Notes: generated by a model not told the origin, from the letters alone. 64,000 nt of DNA from Siphonodentalium dalli (GCA_032622095.1 CP136063.1:267897426-267961425), one strand, 5' to 3'; positions 1 through 11,362 are shown, counted from the first letter of the stretch. Translations and numbers: made by a program.

Positions 1-12
1 ACGTCACGTGAG

Positions 13-415
13 GATTTATCAACCCGAGGAAGTTAATATTCACCGAGGCCGCAGGTCATTGTAGCCCATTGGAGCTACTGTAGGATCAGAAGAGACAAAA
101 CATGGCCTCGGTGAATATTAACCCTTTCATGACAGGAGTTGCTATGGTGCAGCATTAAATACCATGTGCCAGTACATTATCTTATGTATACGAGTCTCCC
201 ATATGGAGCCTCGCGTATATATACGATAGTGCAATGGCTTACAATATCAAGGTAAATATTGTTAGGCCATACATTCTCTTATATACTCATATATGCGAGG
301 CGCCCTATGTGCGACTCGCATATATAAGAGAATGCATTGGCACAGGGTTTTCGAAAACAAAAAATATCAGTAAACTGCAGTCATGAAAGGGTTAACTTCC
401 TCGGGTTGATAAATC
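13..415. repeat. Small foldback element, its right arm split by a TTAA-type insertion
   Basis: Bases 13-50 are the exact reverse complement of 104-121 joined to 396-415. The left arm carries an intact TTAA at 33-36. The right arm is interrupted at that same TTAA by the element at 122-391. Removing the insertion restores a perfect 38-bp inverted repeat with a 53-bp loop. The arm text (GATTTATCAACCCGAGG) resembles the palindromic part of the dispersed repeat at 4377-4525, so this may be a member of that foldback family. No coding content is seen. Confidence 0.85.
122..391. mobile_element. TTAA-flanked non-autonomous element (MITE), double-hairpin type
   Basis: The element begins CCCTTTCATGAC and ends GTCATGAAAGGG, and TTAA lies on both sides (118-121 and 392-395). 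TTAA duplication and CCC-type termini are hallmarks of the piggyBac superfamily; that assignment is an inference because no transposase is present. Inside are two imperfect hairpins in inverted orientation, built on the module ATTCTCTTATATATGCGAG. The same module recurs at 2735, 16443, 23917, 24042, 39286 and 39487. The intact sister arm at 13-50 gives the pre-insertion site. Confidence 0.85.
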
Positions 416-439
416 ATCATGTCAACCTCGAAATATTGC

Positions 440-704
440 AATAAATATAATATATAATAGTACAGGTATACAATAATTATAAATAAATATAATATATGAT
501 AGTACAGGTATACAATAATTATAAATAAATATAATATATAATAGTACAGGTATACAATAATTATAAATAAATATAATATATAATAGTACAGGTATACAAT
601 AATTATAAATAAATATAATATATAATAGTACAGGTATACAATAATTATAAATAAATATAATATATAATAGTACAGGTATACAATAATTATAAATAAATAT
701 ATAT
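440..704. repeat. 42-bp minisatellite, about 6 copies
   Basis: An AT-rich 42-bp unit containing TAGTACAGGTATACAATAAT repeats about 6.3 times with near-perfect identity. One unit has a TATATGATAG variant. Because 42 is a multiple of three, both minus-strand frames stay open and give low-complexity Ile/Tyr/Leu peptides, which I do not regard as genes. Confidence 0.9.
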
Positions 705-1340
705 TCGACATAAACAGTGCATGAGTTATACACGTAATTTGACGTAAATGTAAAAATATATAAATACATATGGAAAGTACATTGGTGAGATTTTATTTTT
801 AATCACTGAAGAATGGTAATGCCCCGGTGTGGAGATGTTTAATTGTTTGTCTGTGTGCATTCGACAAACTATCGCCCGCGTAAACGAGAGGAGAAATGGC
901 TAAACGAAGATACAAAATTAATGAAATGTATTGACCGGCGATCAGCACCTAAATCACTTGCGAACGAAGTTATAATTGTAGTTGCAGCTTCCCCCGGCGA
1001 GACGGATCACTCCGCGTAATTTCTCTATAGATATCCTTCTCCAGATGTCTCGCTTGCGTTCACCTATCATCAGCCTGGTCGTTAATGGAACGCGCCCAGA
1101 GGGAGAAATGGCGAATCGCCCCAAGATTGATTCAATCACGCATACCAATTCTGCGCTAGTCCCATAAGTATCACTATTAATCCATTCAATGCTATTTCCT
1201 TTTAAGCATGTGGTCCCCGAAATGACAAAAAATCAACACATAGTATTCGATTGTAAGATGCAAGTAGTAACAATGTAGGGTATATTCTATTTAGGTATAT
1301 ACACGTACTATGTTTATATAGTTGGATATTCGGGGATTCG
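705..1340. other. Low-copy stretch, nothing recognised
   Basis: No repeat structure, RNA gene or convincing coding frame was seen. Two short overlapping frames on opposite strands around 960-1160 have no recognisable domain. Confidence 0.5.
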
Positions 1341-1520
1341 CGTATGGGAACAGTTTGTGAGCATGCCGGGCGTATGGGAACAGTTTGTGAGCAAACCGGG
1401 CGTAATGGGAACAGTTTGGGAGCATGCCGGTCGTATGTGAACAGTTTGTGAGCATGCCGGGAGTATGGGAACAGTTTGTGAGCTTGCCGGGCGTATGGGA
1501 ACAGTTTGTGAGCATACCGG
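1341..1520. repeat. 30-bp minisatellite, 6 copies
   Basis: The unit starts CGTATGGGAACAGTTTGTGA and ends AGCATGCCGGG. Copies differ by scattered substitutions, and the third has one extra A (CGTAATGGG), which shifts frames. Open frames over it on both strands are repeat artefacts. Confidence 0.9.
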
Positions 1521-2021
1521 CTTGCCCACGAGTTCACAAAGTTTTTCATCCTCGCGTGCTCGAATGTGCAATGAAACAGGGTACGTTTAAATATCTGCAT
1601 TGTAATTCAATCCAACAGAAACTTCACGAAATGTGTTTTTTTTTATCGGCATTACATGCTACATAGTGAGATATTATATTTCCGGTAATCACATATCTGG
1701 ATAGGTTTCATACCCAAATGTGCATCAAAACTTTAAACCACACCAATATAATGATGGGATGCCTCACGTCTATCTAATTTTAGTAAAATTTGGTTATAAA
1801 ATGTTGTATCCCGGCATTCTGATGCCATTGCATCCCTCCCCAAACCCTGGCCCAAATGACGCCGCCTTTGAGACCACACCAGTAGATTCCATACATGATG
1901 ATGGTCATGTAAGTTAGGTGAAAATCAGCGACAAATATTTATTCATGAGAACTTGTTCACGCTCACTGACCTTTGAAGCACATTTGAAAGAACACTCATA
2001 CCGAGTCCGCACCTCCACAAA

Positions 2022-2025
<4 letters not shown>

Positions 2026-2084
<59 letters not shown>
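2026..2084. repeat. (AT)n microsatellite
   Basis: An uninterrupted alternating AT tract of about 59 bases. Confidence 0.97.
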
Positions 2085-2085
<1 letters not shown>

Positions 2086-2191
2086 GCTAGTTCCAGTAAT
2101 CGTGCCCTCTGTCCTTCTGCATTTTTATCTGTTCCAATGTATACTATAAAGGTACTCAATCCGATTCGATAGTCCCCATATTATCAGATTT

Positions 2192-2250
2192 CAACAACAA
2201 CAACAGCAACAACAACAACAACAACAACAAACAAACAACAACAACAACAT
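2192..2250 (+). repeat. (CAA)n microsatellite
   Basis: A CAA triplet run with one CAG and two CAAA interruptions. Confidence 0.95.
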
Positions 2251-2685
2251 CTTTTGACATGCCGCTTCAGTTACCATAATCGATTAATTTCCCAAAAATA
2301 ATTCTAACCACAGTCAACAATAGTATAAAATTGCCCAAAACCTGTTATTTATCAACATTTTGTTCAACGAAATTTTGCCGGTTTGTTAAATATCTGACAC
2401 AAAAAAGCAGCTTGATTTTAAAGTTATCCATCTTTATCCGTAATTTGGTCCGACACCGCCTTTTTGTCGACTTTTTACTGGTCCACTAAAAATTATCGGT
2501 ATTGAAAAATAATATATTTTAAAAATCGATATCTCGATCACTCTGAGGTTTGATGGGTGGGTTTCCCGACTCGAATCATCTATTGTTTTTACCCCCGAAG
2601 CCAAAGAAATAGTAATTTGCGAGCGTTAATTCGGATTATGCATCTTTAATAACTCAATGGGAGAATCCATTTAGTACAAAAGATA
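2251..2685. other. AT-rich stretch, nothing recognised
   Basis: No coding frame, RNA gene or tandem structure was identified here. Confidence 0.5.
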
Positions 2686-2689
2686 TTAA

Positions 2690-2938
2690 TATTTCATGTG
2701 CCAGGTCTATTTTTGTATCAACCCATATACCCTGTGCCAATGCATTCTCTTATATATGCGAGTCGACCATATGTCGCCTCGCATATATAAGAGAACGCAT
2801 TGGCCTAACAATTTTTTGTTTTTTGTTTGTTTGTTTTTTTACAATGTTTTAAAATTTTAATAATTTATTCTTATATTCTTTAACAGACTCATTTTGTAGG
2901 TTTAGGGCCGATGAGATCGGCCCCTGGCACTCAAATGG
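2690..2938. mobile_element. Single-hairpin TTAA-flanked element
   Basis: TTAA occurs at 2686-2689 and 2939-2942. The near-terminal bases form a decayed inverted repeat sharing GTGCCAGG. A nearly perfect ~70-bp hairpin at 2735-2804 uses the same GCCAATGCATTCTCTTATA module as the other hairpin elements here. Only one hairpin is present, and its outer termini differ from the CCCTTT-type elements. The flanks share an apparent 14-bp direct repeat (TTAATATTTCATGT), longer than TTAA alone; this may be chance or part of the terminal repeat. Confidence 0.6.
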
Positions 2939-3157
2939 TTAATATTTCATGTACATGTAGACCTAGGATGTTACTCGAATCGTTCAGTTGGAAATTTTAA
3001 TTTGTGAACAGAATCGGTCTGTCTCACAAAAATCATAGCAAAAGAGCAAGACCTACCGACATCACAGCAAATTAGCAGGATCACTTGACCAGTGGTGTTA
3101 TTTATCGAATGGTGATTATTCCGTTTTAATACCCTGTTGATTTCATGTCATCTGTGA

Positions 3158-3416
3158 AATTGTGTTTGGATTACACCCACAAAGTTCCATTTGGACACGT
3201 TAAGGCCGTGTGTAATTATCGCAGATATAATAAGGGATGGAGCTTATTGTCGTGGAATTCAGTCCGCCGTTTCCCACGCGTTGTCGTCACAATCGGCCGG
3301 CTTCCAATCACTGCCCGCACACCCCGGTAATACGTCGATGCGTTCGATTGGGGAACTGATTTATATTGACGCGCATTGGAACATAACGCCACACCGAACG
3401 GACGATACGAACGCAG
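3158..3416 (+). other. Possible orphan coding exon (weak)
   Basis: This stretch is visibly richer in G+C than its AT-rich surroundings. One frame is open from 3158 through 3535. At 3416/3417 there is a consensus-like donor, CAG|GTATGTG. The peptide (…CRGIQSAVSHALSSQSAG…) matches no family I recognise. The upstream acceptor would be poor (ACCCACAAAG) and no in-frame ATG precedes it. It could be an exon of a gene outside the window or a relic of a dispersed repeat. Confidence 0.15.
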
Positions 3417-3574
3417 GTATGTGTAAATACGATTTTGTCAAGAAATTATGGGGTATATGGTTGCCATATATGTACTGGGCTATTGCATTTAAAGCGGCAC
3501 ATAGTGCATGGTCAAATGACAAATTAAAGTCATAGGGATATTCAGAAATTTACTTCAAAAACATAGAAAAATAG

Positions 3575-3900
3575 ATAAACATTGTTCTTATATTAATTAG
3601 TGATATATCTCCCATCACGAAATTTCATGTGCACAACACATTGTTATGTAAACATAATTTTTTCAGTGATTTGTCATCAAATATCACTAACCGTGTACTT
3701 AGTAAGTTAAGATATTTTATCTAAATATGATTTTTAGAATATTTGTTTCAATGCTTTGACATTTTCCAATATTTATCATCAAGTTTTGATTAAGCTTATT
3801 TGACTTTGATTGGTAATGCCACTGTAACAGTAATGTTTATATAACAATGCTTTATATTTGCGAAAACGCGTTATTGTAAAGTTATTAATAACGCAAATAA
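3575..3900 (+). repeat. Dispersed repeat, copy A (unexpanded form)
   Basis: This block aligns collinearly, with many substitutions, to 22142-22830. Shared landmarks are the TTTTCCAATATTTAT-like centre, CACTGTAACAG, and the end GCGAAAACGCGTTATTG (GCGAAATCTCGTTATTG in the other copy). Here the ATGTTTATAT/CACTGTAACAG segment is essentially single copy, whereas the other copy has about 17.6 tandem copies of it. Confidence 0.65.
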
Positions 3901-4196
3901 CAATATAAAGTAATTCAATTTTAAATGTATTGGATTGAATTGGATTGTTTATTATCACAAATTATAATACATAATACAAAAACATAATAATATGTCCTGA
4001 AAATTTGCATGGGCGCGGCTTGGCCTTCCTGTCACCTCTTATACACGATAGAGAACAAGTAGATGGCGACAATATTGTTGTGTGACAATCGAGATGTTGT
4101 ATGAAGGTCAGCTATGGTTGAGAAGATTTGTTATAGTTTTGGTGGTTGTGTTATATTTACCAATTTTGCATGTTCGTGCAGCTTTGCTTAAATATG
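3901..4196. other. Low-copy stretch, nothing recognised
   Basis: AT-rich sequence without a recognisable gene or repeat. Confidence 0.45.
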
Positions 4197-4535
4197 TTTA
4201 TCACATAATTAGGCCATAAAAGCAGTTTCATAATTATCGGTAATAGACACGTTTAATATCAGCGCGTGCGATGACGTCACGGCGTTCTTCAAATAACTTG
4301 CGATCGCTGTAGTTTATGATTGTTGTTTTCGATGAATATTTCGCGTTGCTTCGGGTTTATTTGATCATATGATAAAAGGTATCTCACACTCGTCCTATTT
4401 TATACGTAATTTATCAACCTCGTCCACTAAATTCTATTTGAGCCTCGGTAAACCTCGGCTCAAATCGAATTTAGTGAACTCGGTTGATAAATTCCGTATA
4501 ACATAGAAACTCATGTGAGATCCTCTATGTCTATA
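4197..4535 (+). repeat. ~335-bp dispersed repeat with palindromic 3' half, copy A
   Basis: It matches 17959-18290 at roughly 95% or better by eye, in the same orientation. The 3' half (4377-4525) is an imperfect palindrome: ATCTCACACTCG pairs with the CATGTGAGAT end, AATTTATCAACCTCG with CGGTTGATAAATT, and the centre is TTTGAGCC / GGCTCAAA. A decayed half-copy lies at 56938-57050. It is a non-autonomous foldback-like element with no coding capacity seen. Confidence 0.8.
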
Positions 4536-4537
4536 AC

Positions 4538-5226
4538 ATTATGTGTCCATGGATTTATGCCCTTAAATGATGAATATCTCACTTATAATTTTAGTGTAAA
4601 CAATATATAATCCATATAATTAATAACAAAGTAATTACAATATAATAAACAGATATAGTATGGATGGGATTCGACAAGCTAATAGCTTATGTGTCGTCTC
4701 AGATTATTATAATTTTCGTGAGACAAAAATGGGCTTAATTTCGTGGCTAACATTGAACGATATTTCATTGGTTGTATTCAGTTCAACTTATTATTATTAT
4801 GCTCATCAAAAAAATATGTGGGTTCTGAAAAGTGAAACCCATTTCAGTACATTTGGTCTCTTATATATATATATATGGTTTGACATACTTTCTCTTAGTT
4901 CTCAGAGTTTATCGCAGCGTACTATTGTCCATATAGCTGTGCAGACGAACTCTTTCACTTGTTTTAGGAGAGCCTGGAGAGGTTACTATGGAAACCGTAG
5001 ACAGTCCCTATTTGGCATGCCCTCTTGGTGGATATCACTTCAAGATGTCATACACATAGTTTGGACTCTTTCCCGAAATAGGCAGACAATCCTTCAAATA
5101 TGTAGCATTGATGACGACATCGATTTTGCTGAAATTGTATTGAAGCCACAATAAATATCACTTTGGAGGGGAAAATGGGTCAGTAATTCCTCTTCATGTA
5201 TATCATATCACCCACGACAAGGATAG
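4538..5226. other. Low-copy stretch with one unconvincing 164-codon frame
   Basis: The only long frame (4660-5154, plus) runs through AT-rich sequence including a TATATATATATA run. It shows no domain, repeat or signal peptide that I recognise. I see no supporting splice or RNA signals and treat it as chance. Confidence 0.5.
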
Positions 5227-5230
5227 TTAA

Positions 5231-5752
5231 AGGCACGGGTGGCGTTCGTTGCAGAAATATTCATATTTGTTCAAATCGCCATCAACAGAAGTAACACCAA
5301 AATATATACAGTTCCGCTCATATGCCAAACATAATCAGCGCGTGAATATTATATTGTCGTCAAGACGTACGACGCTGTAATTAAACAGGAGCCTGCTCGT
5401 GTTACAGAAGTTTTGCTTCTGTTTACATAACACAGCTCAATTATATTGGTTAATCACACAAACATGATATAAACGCTCTTTATTATTTTCATATAAGGAA
5501 AACAGTAACAAATAACGCTCTTTATGTTTACCATATCCGGATCTAAACAAAAGCCAGGAAACGTAACGTTTTTTTGCTTTTGTTTACATAACAAAGTGGA
5601 AAAAAATTGACAATAAACATACTGTTTATGCCATATTTCTGATTAGCATGAGAACAAAGTATGTCTATATCTTACTATTTCTTCCGTTTATGGCGGTTTT
5701 TGGCGGAGGTGAATATTTTAACAGCATACCCACCGCCAACGCCGCCGTATCT
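5231..5752. mobile_element. ~520-bp TTAA-flanked dispersed element, copy A
   Basis: It is bounded by TTAA at 5227-5230 and 5753-5756. The termini AGGCACGGGTGGCGTT and (reverse complement of the right end) AGATACGGCGGCGTT form a decayed inverted repeat. The whole block aligns with 21526-22062. A short frame with a signal-like N-terminus (5648-5905) starts inside the element and is not conserved in the second copy, so it is not called. Confidence 0.6.
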
Positions 5753-5978
5753 TTAACCAACACCCGTTCACGACGAAGTGTAAGCAACAAGACATTTGTT
5801 TGTTCTATATTGATTAGCCCGGCCGGCAACATTGCGAATATAGGTATGCTTCAGAATAGAAAGGTTTCGCAAACTCGCGGTTATAGAAGTTACGAATGCA
5901 GTTGACATAGTATCAATTTCTTCGATTTGTACTTACATGTTCATTTCAATTAGAAAAACCGGGCGGAAACAGAGACCA

Positions 5979-6033
5979 GATCATATATAGCTCACATATA
6001 GCTCACATATAGATCATATATAGATCATATATG
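5979..6033. repeat. Short AT-rich tandem repeat
   Basis: Four or five copies of a ~12-13-bp unit alternating CATATAGCT and CATATAGAT. Confidence 0.75.
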
Positions 6034-6610
6034 GATAATGGTAATGGTATCGAGACACTTACTAAAGGTAAACTGTGAAGATTGAATTGCCATCTCGTTC
6101 ACGGCCGGCTTCATTAACCCATTAAATGACGATATGCGCCAGAAGAGCACAGGAGAGGCCACGCAAACCCGGGCAGCCCCATGGACCCGTAGACAACACA
6201 ATACGAGTCCTCGTGGCACCGGTATACATACTAAGTATAGGTTACGAACGTTTATTTGCTGTATCATCCACCAATTTCGATATTGGCTAAAAGAAGACGG
6301 GACTCGGGGAGAGCCCAGGCGGACCCAGAGACCGGATCACACTATATATTGATGACTAATGGTAGCAAGACACTTATAAAACGTAAACTGTGAAGATTGA
6401 CTCGCTCGTATATAGGTGGTACCCACCCACCATCCCATCCCGCCACCCATAGTATCTTATGCGCCGCAGGCGCTCGTATATATAGGTAGTACCCACCCAT
6501 CATCCCATCTCGCCACCCATAGTATCTTATGCGCTGCAGGCGCTCGTATATATGTAGTACCCAACACCACCCCATCTCGTTCATGGCCGGGTTCACTAAC
6601 CCCGTAAATG
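6034..6610 (-). repeat. ~300-bp dispersed/tandem family, inverted copies
   Basis: Two diverged units share GAGACACTTA, GTAAACTGTGAAGATTGA, CTCGTTCACGGCCGG, CATTAAATGACG and GGGCAGCCCCATGG-type blocks. They are the reverse complement of the units at 7420-8200. An embedded ~70-bp tandem (6404-6580, 2.5 copies) of CTCGTATATA…CCCACC interrupts the second unit. Confidence 0.65.
6404..6580. repeat. ~70-bp tandem repeat, about 2.5 copies
   Basis: Copies begin at CTCGTATATA near 6405, 6473 and 6543 and carry ACCCACCCA, CGCCACCCATAGTATCTTAT and GCGCYGCAGGCG. The array lies inside the larger dispersed unit. Confidence 0.8.
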
Positions 6611-7415
6611 ACGGTATAGATTAGAAGATCACGAGAGAAATGCGTCAGAAGTTATACATGCATAGCTATATAGTAGAACGTGTTTTGATCTATAGTAATG
6701 TCGTGTTATATATATAGTAGAGTACACAAAATATATCCAATATATATTATTAGTGTAGTAGGCTATTGACGATCTAGCTAATAATTTTCGCCATATTTGA
6801 TAGAACGTCAGTGCACTCTGGAATACTTCTTGGCTCAACTGCACGCAAGCGACTATTTGCTGAATTATTAAAGACCTGGATGTCACAACAAGTCATGGAG
6901 GTTGAAGTGAGTTCCGAGTCATGACGCTGATTTTAATGAGCATTGTTAGGCTCGGTTTAATATGTTTGTTGACATCATCTGGTAATGTGAACAATGACAG
7001 TTTGTTCGCAATGAAATAACCTGCAATTTGTTGGAGTAAATTTTCCGATAAATTGCGATTTTACATGTAGAACAATGGGTCCTATTATAAGGTTTATATC
7101 AAAATAACCAGAAAGGACTATTCTATTCATATCAAGAGACGAAAACATTGGATCGTTGGTTATATCACAAGAACAGCTGTCATGTGCGACACGCTGTTTC
7201 TGACACTGGGAGTTATATGAGCGATATCTGACTATATACCATAATCGGTATACATGTATGTATATATTCAGAGGGAAAATAGGACTACTCTCGTCGTTGT
7301 TTAATGCAGCCCTCGATGGGTCAATATCGTAAATTGGTCAACAATCTGAAACATATTTTAGAACGGGGATCGTGGACTTGAAACTCTGGATCAAATAATA
7401 AATAGAGTTAATATA
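6611..7415. other. Low-copy stretch, nothing recognised
   Basis: I see no supported gene, RNA or repeat beyond short AT runs near 6700-6760. Confidence 0.45.
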
Positions 7416-8200
7416 ATGCTCGGGTTTTCCCGAGTTCTTTTAGCTACTTTCGGCATTAAATGGGCCAATAACACCGGCATGGCACAGCAAGTATTTTGTT
7501 CACAACATATGTATTCTATTATACCACAAGGCATCATATATTATACTGTCCCCATGGGTCCGCCCGGTTTATACACGCTCTCGCGATTTTCTGGACCATG
7601 TCGTCATTTAAGGGGCAAATGAACCCGGCCATGAACGAGATGTCGAGTCAATCTTCACAGTTTACGTTTAGTAAGGGTCTCGCTACCATTATTCATCGAT
7701 ATATAGCTTGATCCGGTCTCTGTCTGATTCTATTAGCCAATATAGGCAATTAAAGGGGTAATAAAACCGCCGGTGGATGACGCAGCAAGTAATTTTTCAC
7801 AATATATGCTTAGTGTGTCCTATTACCATAAGTCATCATAGGGCCCATAGGGCTGCCCTGGCTCTTCCGTGCTCTCTTCTGGTCCATATCGTAATTTAAG
7901 GGGTTAATGAAAACGACCGTGAACGAGACGGTGAGTCAATCTTCACCGTTTACGTTTATAGGTGTCTGGCTACAATTAGTCATCGATATTTAGTGTGATC
8001 GGGACTTTGGGTCTGCCCGGGGTCTCCGATGTTCTTTTTGTCAATATCGGCATTTAAAGGGTTAATTAACCCGCCGGTGGATGACACATCAAGTCAATTT
8101 TCACAATATATGCTTTGTATGTATCCTACTACCATAGGATATCATATTATACTGCTCATGGGCTCATGGGGCCGCCCGGGCCTGTCCAGGCAGTAAATAG
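7416..8200 (+). repeat. ~300-bp tandem family, about 2.5 diverged units
   Basis: Units run 7416-7735, 7736-8040 and 8041-8200. Recurrent blocks are GGCATTTAAAGGG, GCCGGTGGATGAC, TTTTCACAATATATGCTT, CATGGGTCCGCCCGG, CATGAACGAGA, GTCAATCTTCAC and GTTTACGTTTA. It is inverted relative to 6034-6610, about 0.8 kb away, so the two clusters form a decayed large inverted repeat. Confidence 0.65.
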
Positions 8201-9389
8201 TCACACCGCACAATAGTACACCTCTGCGAAATTGCTATGGAAACAGTGGAAAGAAGTATCGTGAGTTACTCATATCGGCGTCATAGCAAGAGCTTTCACT
8301 ATTTGTTAGCGCGCGCCGCGTGTATACTGTTCTCCAAATTCTAGACAGCTGTGGTCCGCTGGGCATTTTATTTATAGATAATGGGTTTTTCCGGTTTAAA
8401 AGTCGAACTGCGCGACCAGGAGGCCGAGTCCGGTAAAAGGTGTAGTTGGGAATTTCAATTTCGTTTATTGTCCTTTACAATATTATATCAATAATGTTGA
8501 TTATTGGTTTGTGACAAGCTATGTCAATTACCAATACAAGAAATTTAAAAGATAATTTGTAAGTCTTATATTTCAACTTTTATAGATATTGTTCGTTCTG
8601 CAGCCCACTGATAATTGTGGTCGGAGACGGCCGAGTCGGCCGCCGGTTCGTTAATTAGGTGCTGGTTGTTATTGTTATTTTAACGGAATTCTGAGTTGGT
8701 CATTCGCGAAACCAATATATTTTATATTCTATAATTACAATCATGGGTATATAATATATGATCTTGAGCGCGTTACAATTTCTGACTATGGTTTTCTTGT
8801 TTATTGTTGGGTAGCGTTAAAATGGTGTGGACAGCGAAACTCTCCGGTTGCGTGATAAAATAGAAATAGTGAATAATAGCAACCACCAAGGGTGCTTATA
8901 CCTAAGGCAGGTGAATGACGTCATATAATTTATTTCTTTATCCATCAGTGATATTTCAAGATTGCGGGTATAGATTTTGGAGAAATTGTCACGTGACTTC
9001 CGGTTAACAACCGTGTTGAGATTGCAAAAAAAAAATGCGGAATTGGAGATGAAGCGTCGCGATAAAAATGAAAGTAACTACGTTGACACAACTTACGAAT
9101 AATTCACATGTGATGTAAGTCTATTAATTTCATTTAGACTAATTTCGTTAGTCAGCTTAATGAAAATGAAGAAGTCATGACGATAATCCAGACAAGATTT
9201 TACAATCCACGACACGTCTTGTCAATTTGGCATGTCGTCACCGTCGTGACCACTGCATGATGTTACATAAATTATCCTTAGCGTTATGTCGCCGAAAAAA
9301 TGCAAATTTGAGGCCATCATGTGTGATTGCTCCACTACGTGTCACGTACGATTCATATTATTCCTCACAGTAGTTATTTTTTTCTAAAT
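8201..9389. other. Low-copy stretch, nothing recognised
   Basis: No convincing coding exon, RNA gene or repeat was identified. Confidence 0.45.
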
Positions 9390-9745
9390 ATAATATATCC
9401 CAACTGACAACACAAAACGTCATTCTTATATATTAATGCAATGTAGTGTCCGTCCCTGGTGTATAACATATATCCCAACTGACAACACAAAACGTCATTA
9501 TATATTAATGCAATGTAGTGTCCGTCCCTGGTGTATATAATATATCCCAACTGACAACACAAAACGTCATTCTTATATATTAATGCAATGTAGTGTCCGT
9601 CCCTGGTGTATAACATATATCCCAACTGACAACACAAAACGTCATTCTTATATATTAATGCAATGTAGTGTCCGTCCTTGGTGTATATAATATATCCCAA
9701 CTGACAACACAAAACGTCATTCTTATATATTAATGCAATGTAGTG
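9390..9745. repeat. 75-bp minisatellite, about 4.7 copies, alternating junctions
   Basis: The unit contains CCCAACTGACAACACAAAAC, GTCATTCTTATATATTAATG and GTAGTGTCCGTCCCTGG. Junctions alternate between GTATAACATATATCCC and GTATATAATATATCCC, giving a two-unit (150-bp) higher-order repeat. One unit has a 3-bp deletion (CATTATATATT). The open minus-strand frame is a repeat artefact. Confidence 0.9.
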
Positions 9746-10739
9746 GCTCTCGATGGCGAATCGTTTTCGTTGCTTTATCGACGATAGTTGTGTCCCGATT
9801 CGAGAAGTAAATATTTACAATTGAGCATAGTTTGGACGATGTTTCCTATGAGGTGGTACGGTCGATTTGCTGGAGATTTTCGGCCATGTTAGCAGAATGC
9901 TACATTCCTCCAGTTGGCAGAGCGCCTGAATACTGGCTCATCAGTTTCACGTATCCGAACAAGTCCATAATATGTCTTTAACCATGCACTCTACACAATT
10001 TGGCATAAAACATAAAACAAAATTATCATATCCCACAAATTGGGCTACTAGTATAGAAGATTATCGTGAACAGTGTGCTTCATATGGTTGATCGACCGAA
10101 GCGAAAATTTCACTGCGCACGATTTTAGTCATGCGCTGCATGTCGAGTTGAATAATCTGCACGTGTCATCATTTTGTGAAATGAAATTTTGACCCGATAT
10201 AAACTTTACGACGACGAATATCTACAAGTATAGTCGTTACTACTAAACATGATTCTGCGAAACTTGTATATATTTTTTAGAATCTTGGTTTATGAGCCTT
10301 CGATATACACGCGGCTGTCTCGTGGAATCGATGCTGGAGTAAGAGATCGCTAGGTCGCGATAACCGACATAGAAGTAAACAATTGTGCAATTATGCTGCC
10401 TTGTGAAATGGTGACCTAGTAAATATCATTGTTGTTGTTTTGGAGAATAATCTAGAAAGTTCGGGGATTTTACATACGAGTTGCATCATGAAACACTGAA
10501 CCAATCGCTGTGAAGTTCGAGGGCGAGCCCCCAAGTCACATGATTCGACTTTCATGGACCCTTAATTTCCATGCGGAATTTCTAAAATTAACATTCAGTG
10601 TCGACCAAGGAAATAAGAATCATACATAGGGAATTATATTAAAGTCGCCTCAGTCGTCATCATATTTGAGCAGAAGCCAGTCGTACCTTTATATCTTTCG
10701 TCGTAGTTGATAACTCTTGCACAAGTTGTACTGTATTGC
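9746..10739. other. Low-copy stretch; only a possible tRNA-like relic
   Basis: Nothing coding was recognised. A tRNA-like fragment near 9905-9965 is described separately. Confidence 0.45.
9905..9970 (+). pseudogene. tRNA-like fragment, possibly a SINE head or tRNA relic
   Basis: CCAGTTGGCAGAGCGCCTGA resembles the D-arm/A-box region of a tRNA. CGTATCCGAAC about 40 bases on could be a decayed B-box/T-arm. I cannot form a convincing acceptor stem, and the anticodon arm is irregular. This is a tRNA-derived SINE remnant or a chance match, not an intact tRNA. Confidence 0.25.
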
Positions 10740-10812
10740 ACAAAACGGAAGCTTCGGTCCTAAAACAAAACCGAAACTTCGGTCCTAAATCAAAACAGAA
10801 ACGTCGGTTCTA
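10740..10812. repeat. 26-bp tandem repeat, about 2.8 copies
   Basis: Three diverged units share GAAGCTTCGGTCCTAAAAC-like text and abut the next array directly. Confidence 0.75.
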
Positions 10813-11294
10813 ATATATGGTTATACATAGCCTAATATATGGTTATACATAGCCTAATATATGGTTATACATAGCCTAATATATGGTTATACATAGCCTA
10901 ATATATGGTTATACATAGCCTAATATATGGTTATACATAGCCTAATATATGGTTATACATAGCCTAATATATGGTTATACATAGCCTAATATATGGTTAT
11001 ACATAGCCTAATATATGGTTATACATAGCCTAATATATGGTTATACATAGCCTAATATATGGTTATACATAGCCTAATATATGGTTATACATAGCCTAAT
11101 ATATGGTTATACATAGCCTAATATATGGCTATACATAGCCTAATATATGGTTATACATAGCCTAATATATGGTTATACATAGCCTAATATATGGTTATAC
11201 ATAGCCTAATATATGGTTATACATAGCCTAATATATGGTTATACATAGCCTAATATATGGTTATACATAGCCTAATATATGGTTATACATAGCC
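10811..11294. repeat. 22-bp minisatellite, 22 copies
   Basis: The unit starts TAATATATGGTTATACATAG and ends CC. It repeats 22 times almost without change (one TATATGGCT variant near 11125). The very low divergence suggests recent expansion or ongoing homogenisation. Confidence 0.97.
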
Positions 11295-11362
11295 TGCCAT
11301 AATTATGGATTACAACTCCTCGAATGTACATATCTAATATGTTGACTTTCTTTGATTATAGT

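Noticed and set aside
4660-5154. 164-codon frame
   Set aside because: AT-rich text including a TATATA run, no recognisable domain, and no supporting signals.
5648-5905. 85-codon frame with a signal-peptide-like start
   Set aside because: It begins inside a dispersed element, and the second copy of that element has lost the ATG and has a frame-changing base.
9905-9970. An intact tRNA gene
   Set aside because: Only an A-box-like stretch and a poor B-box are visible. Acceptor and anticodon stems do not form properly.
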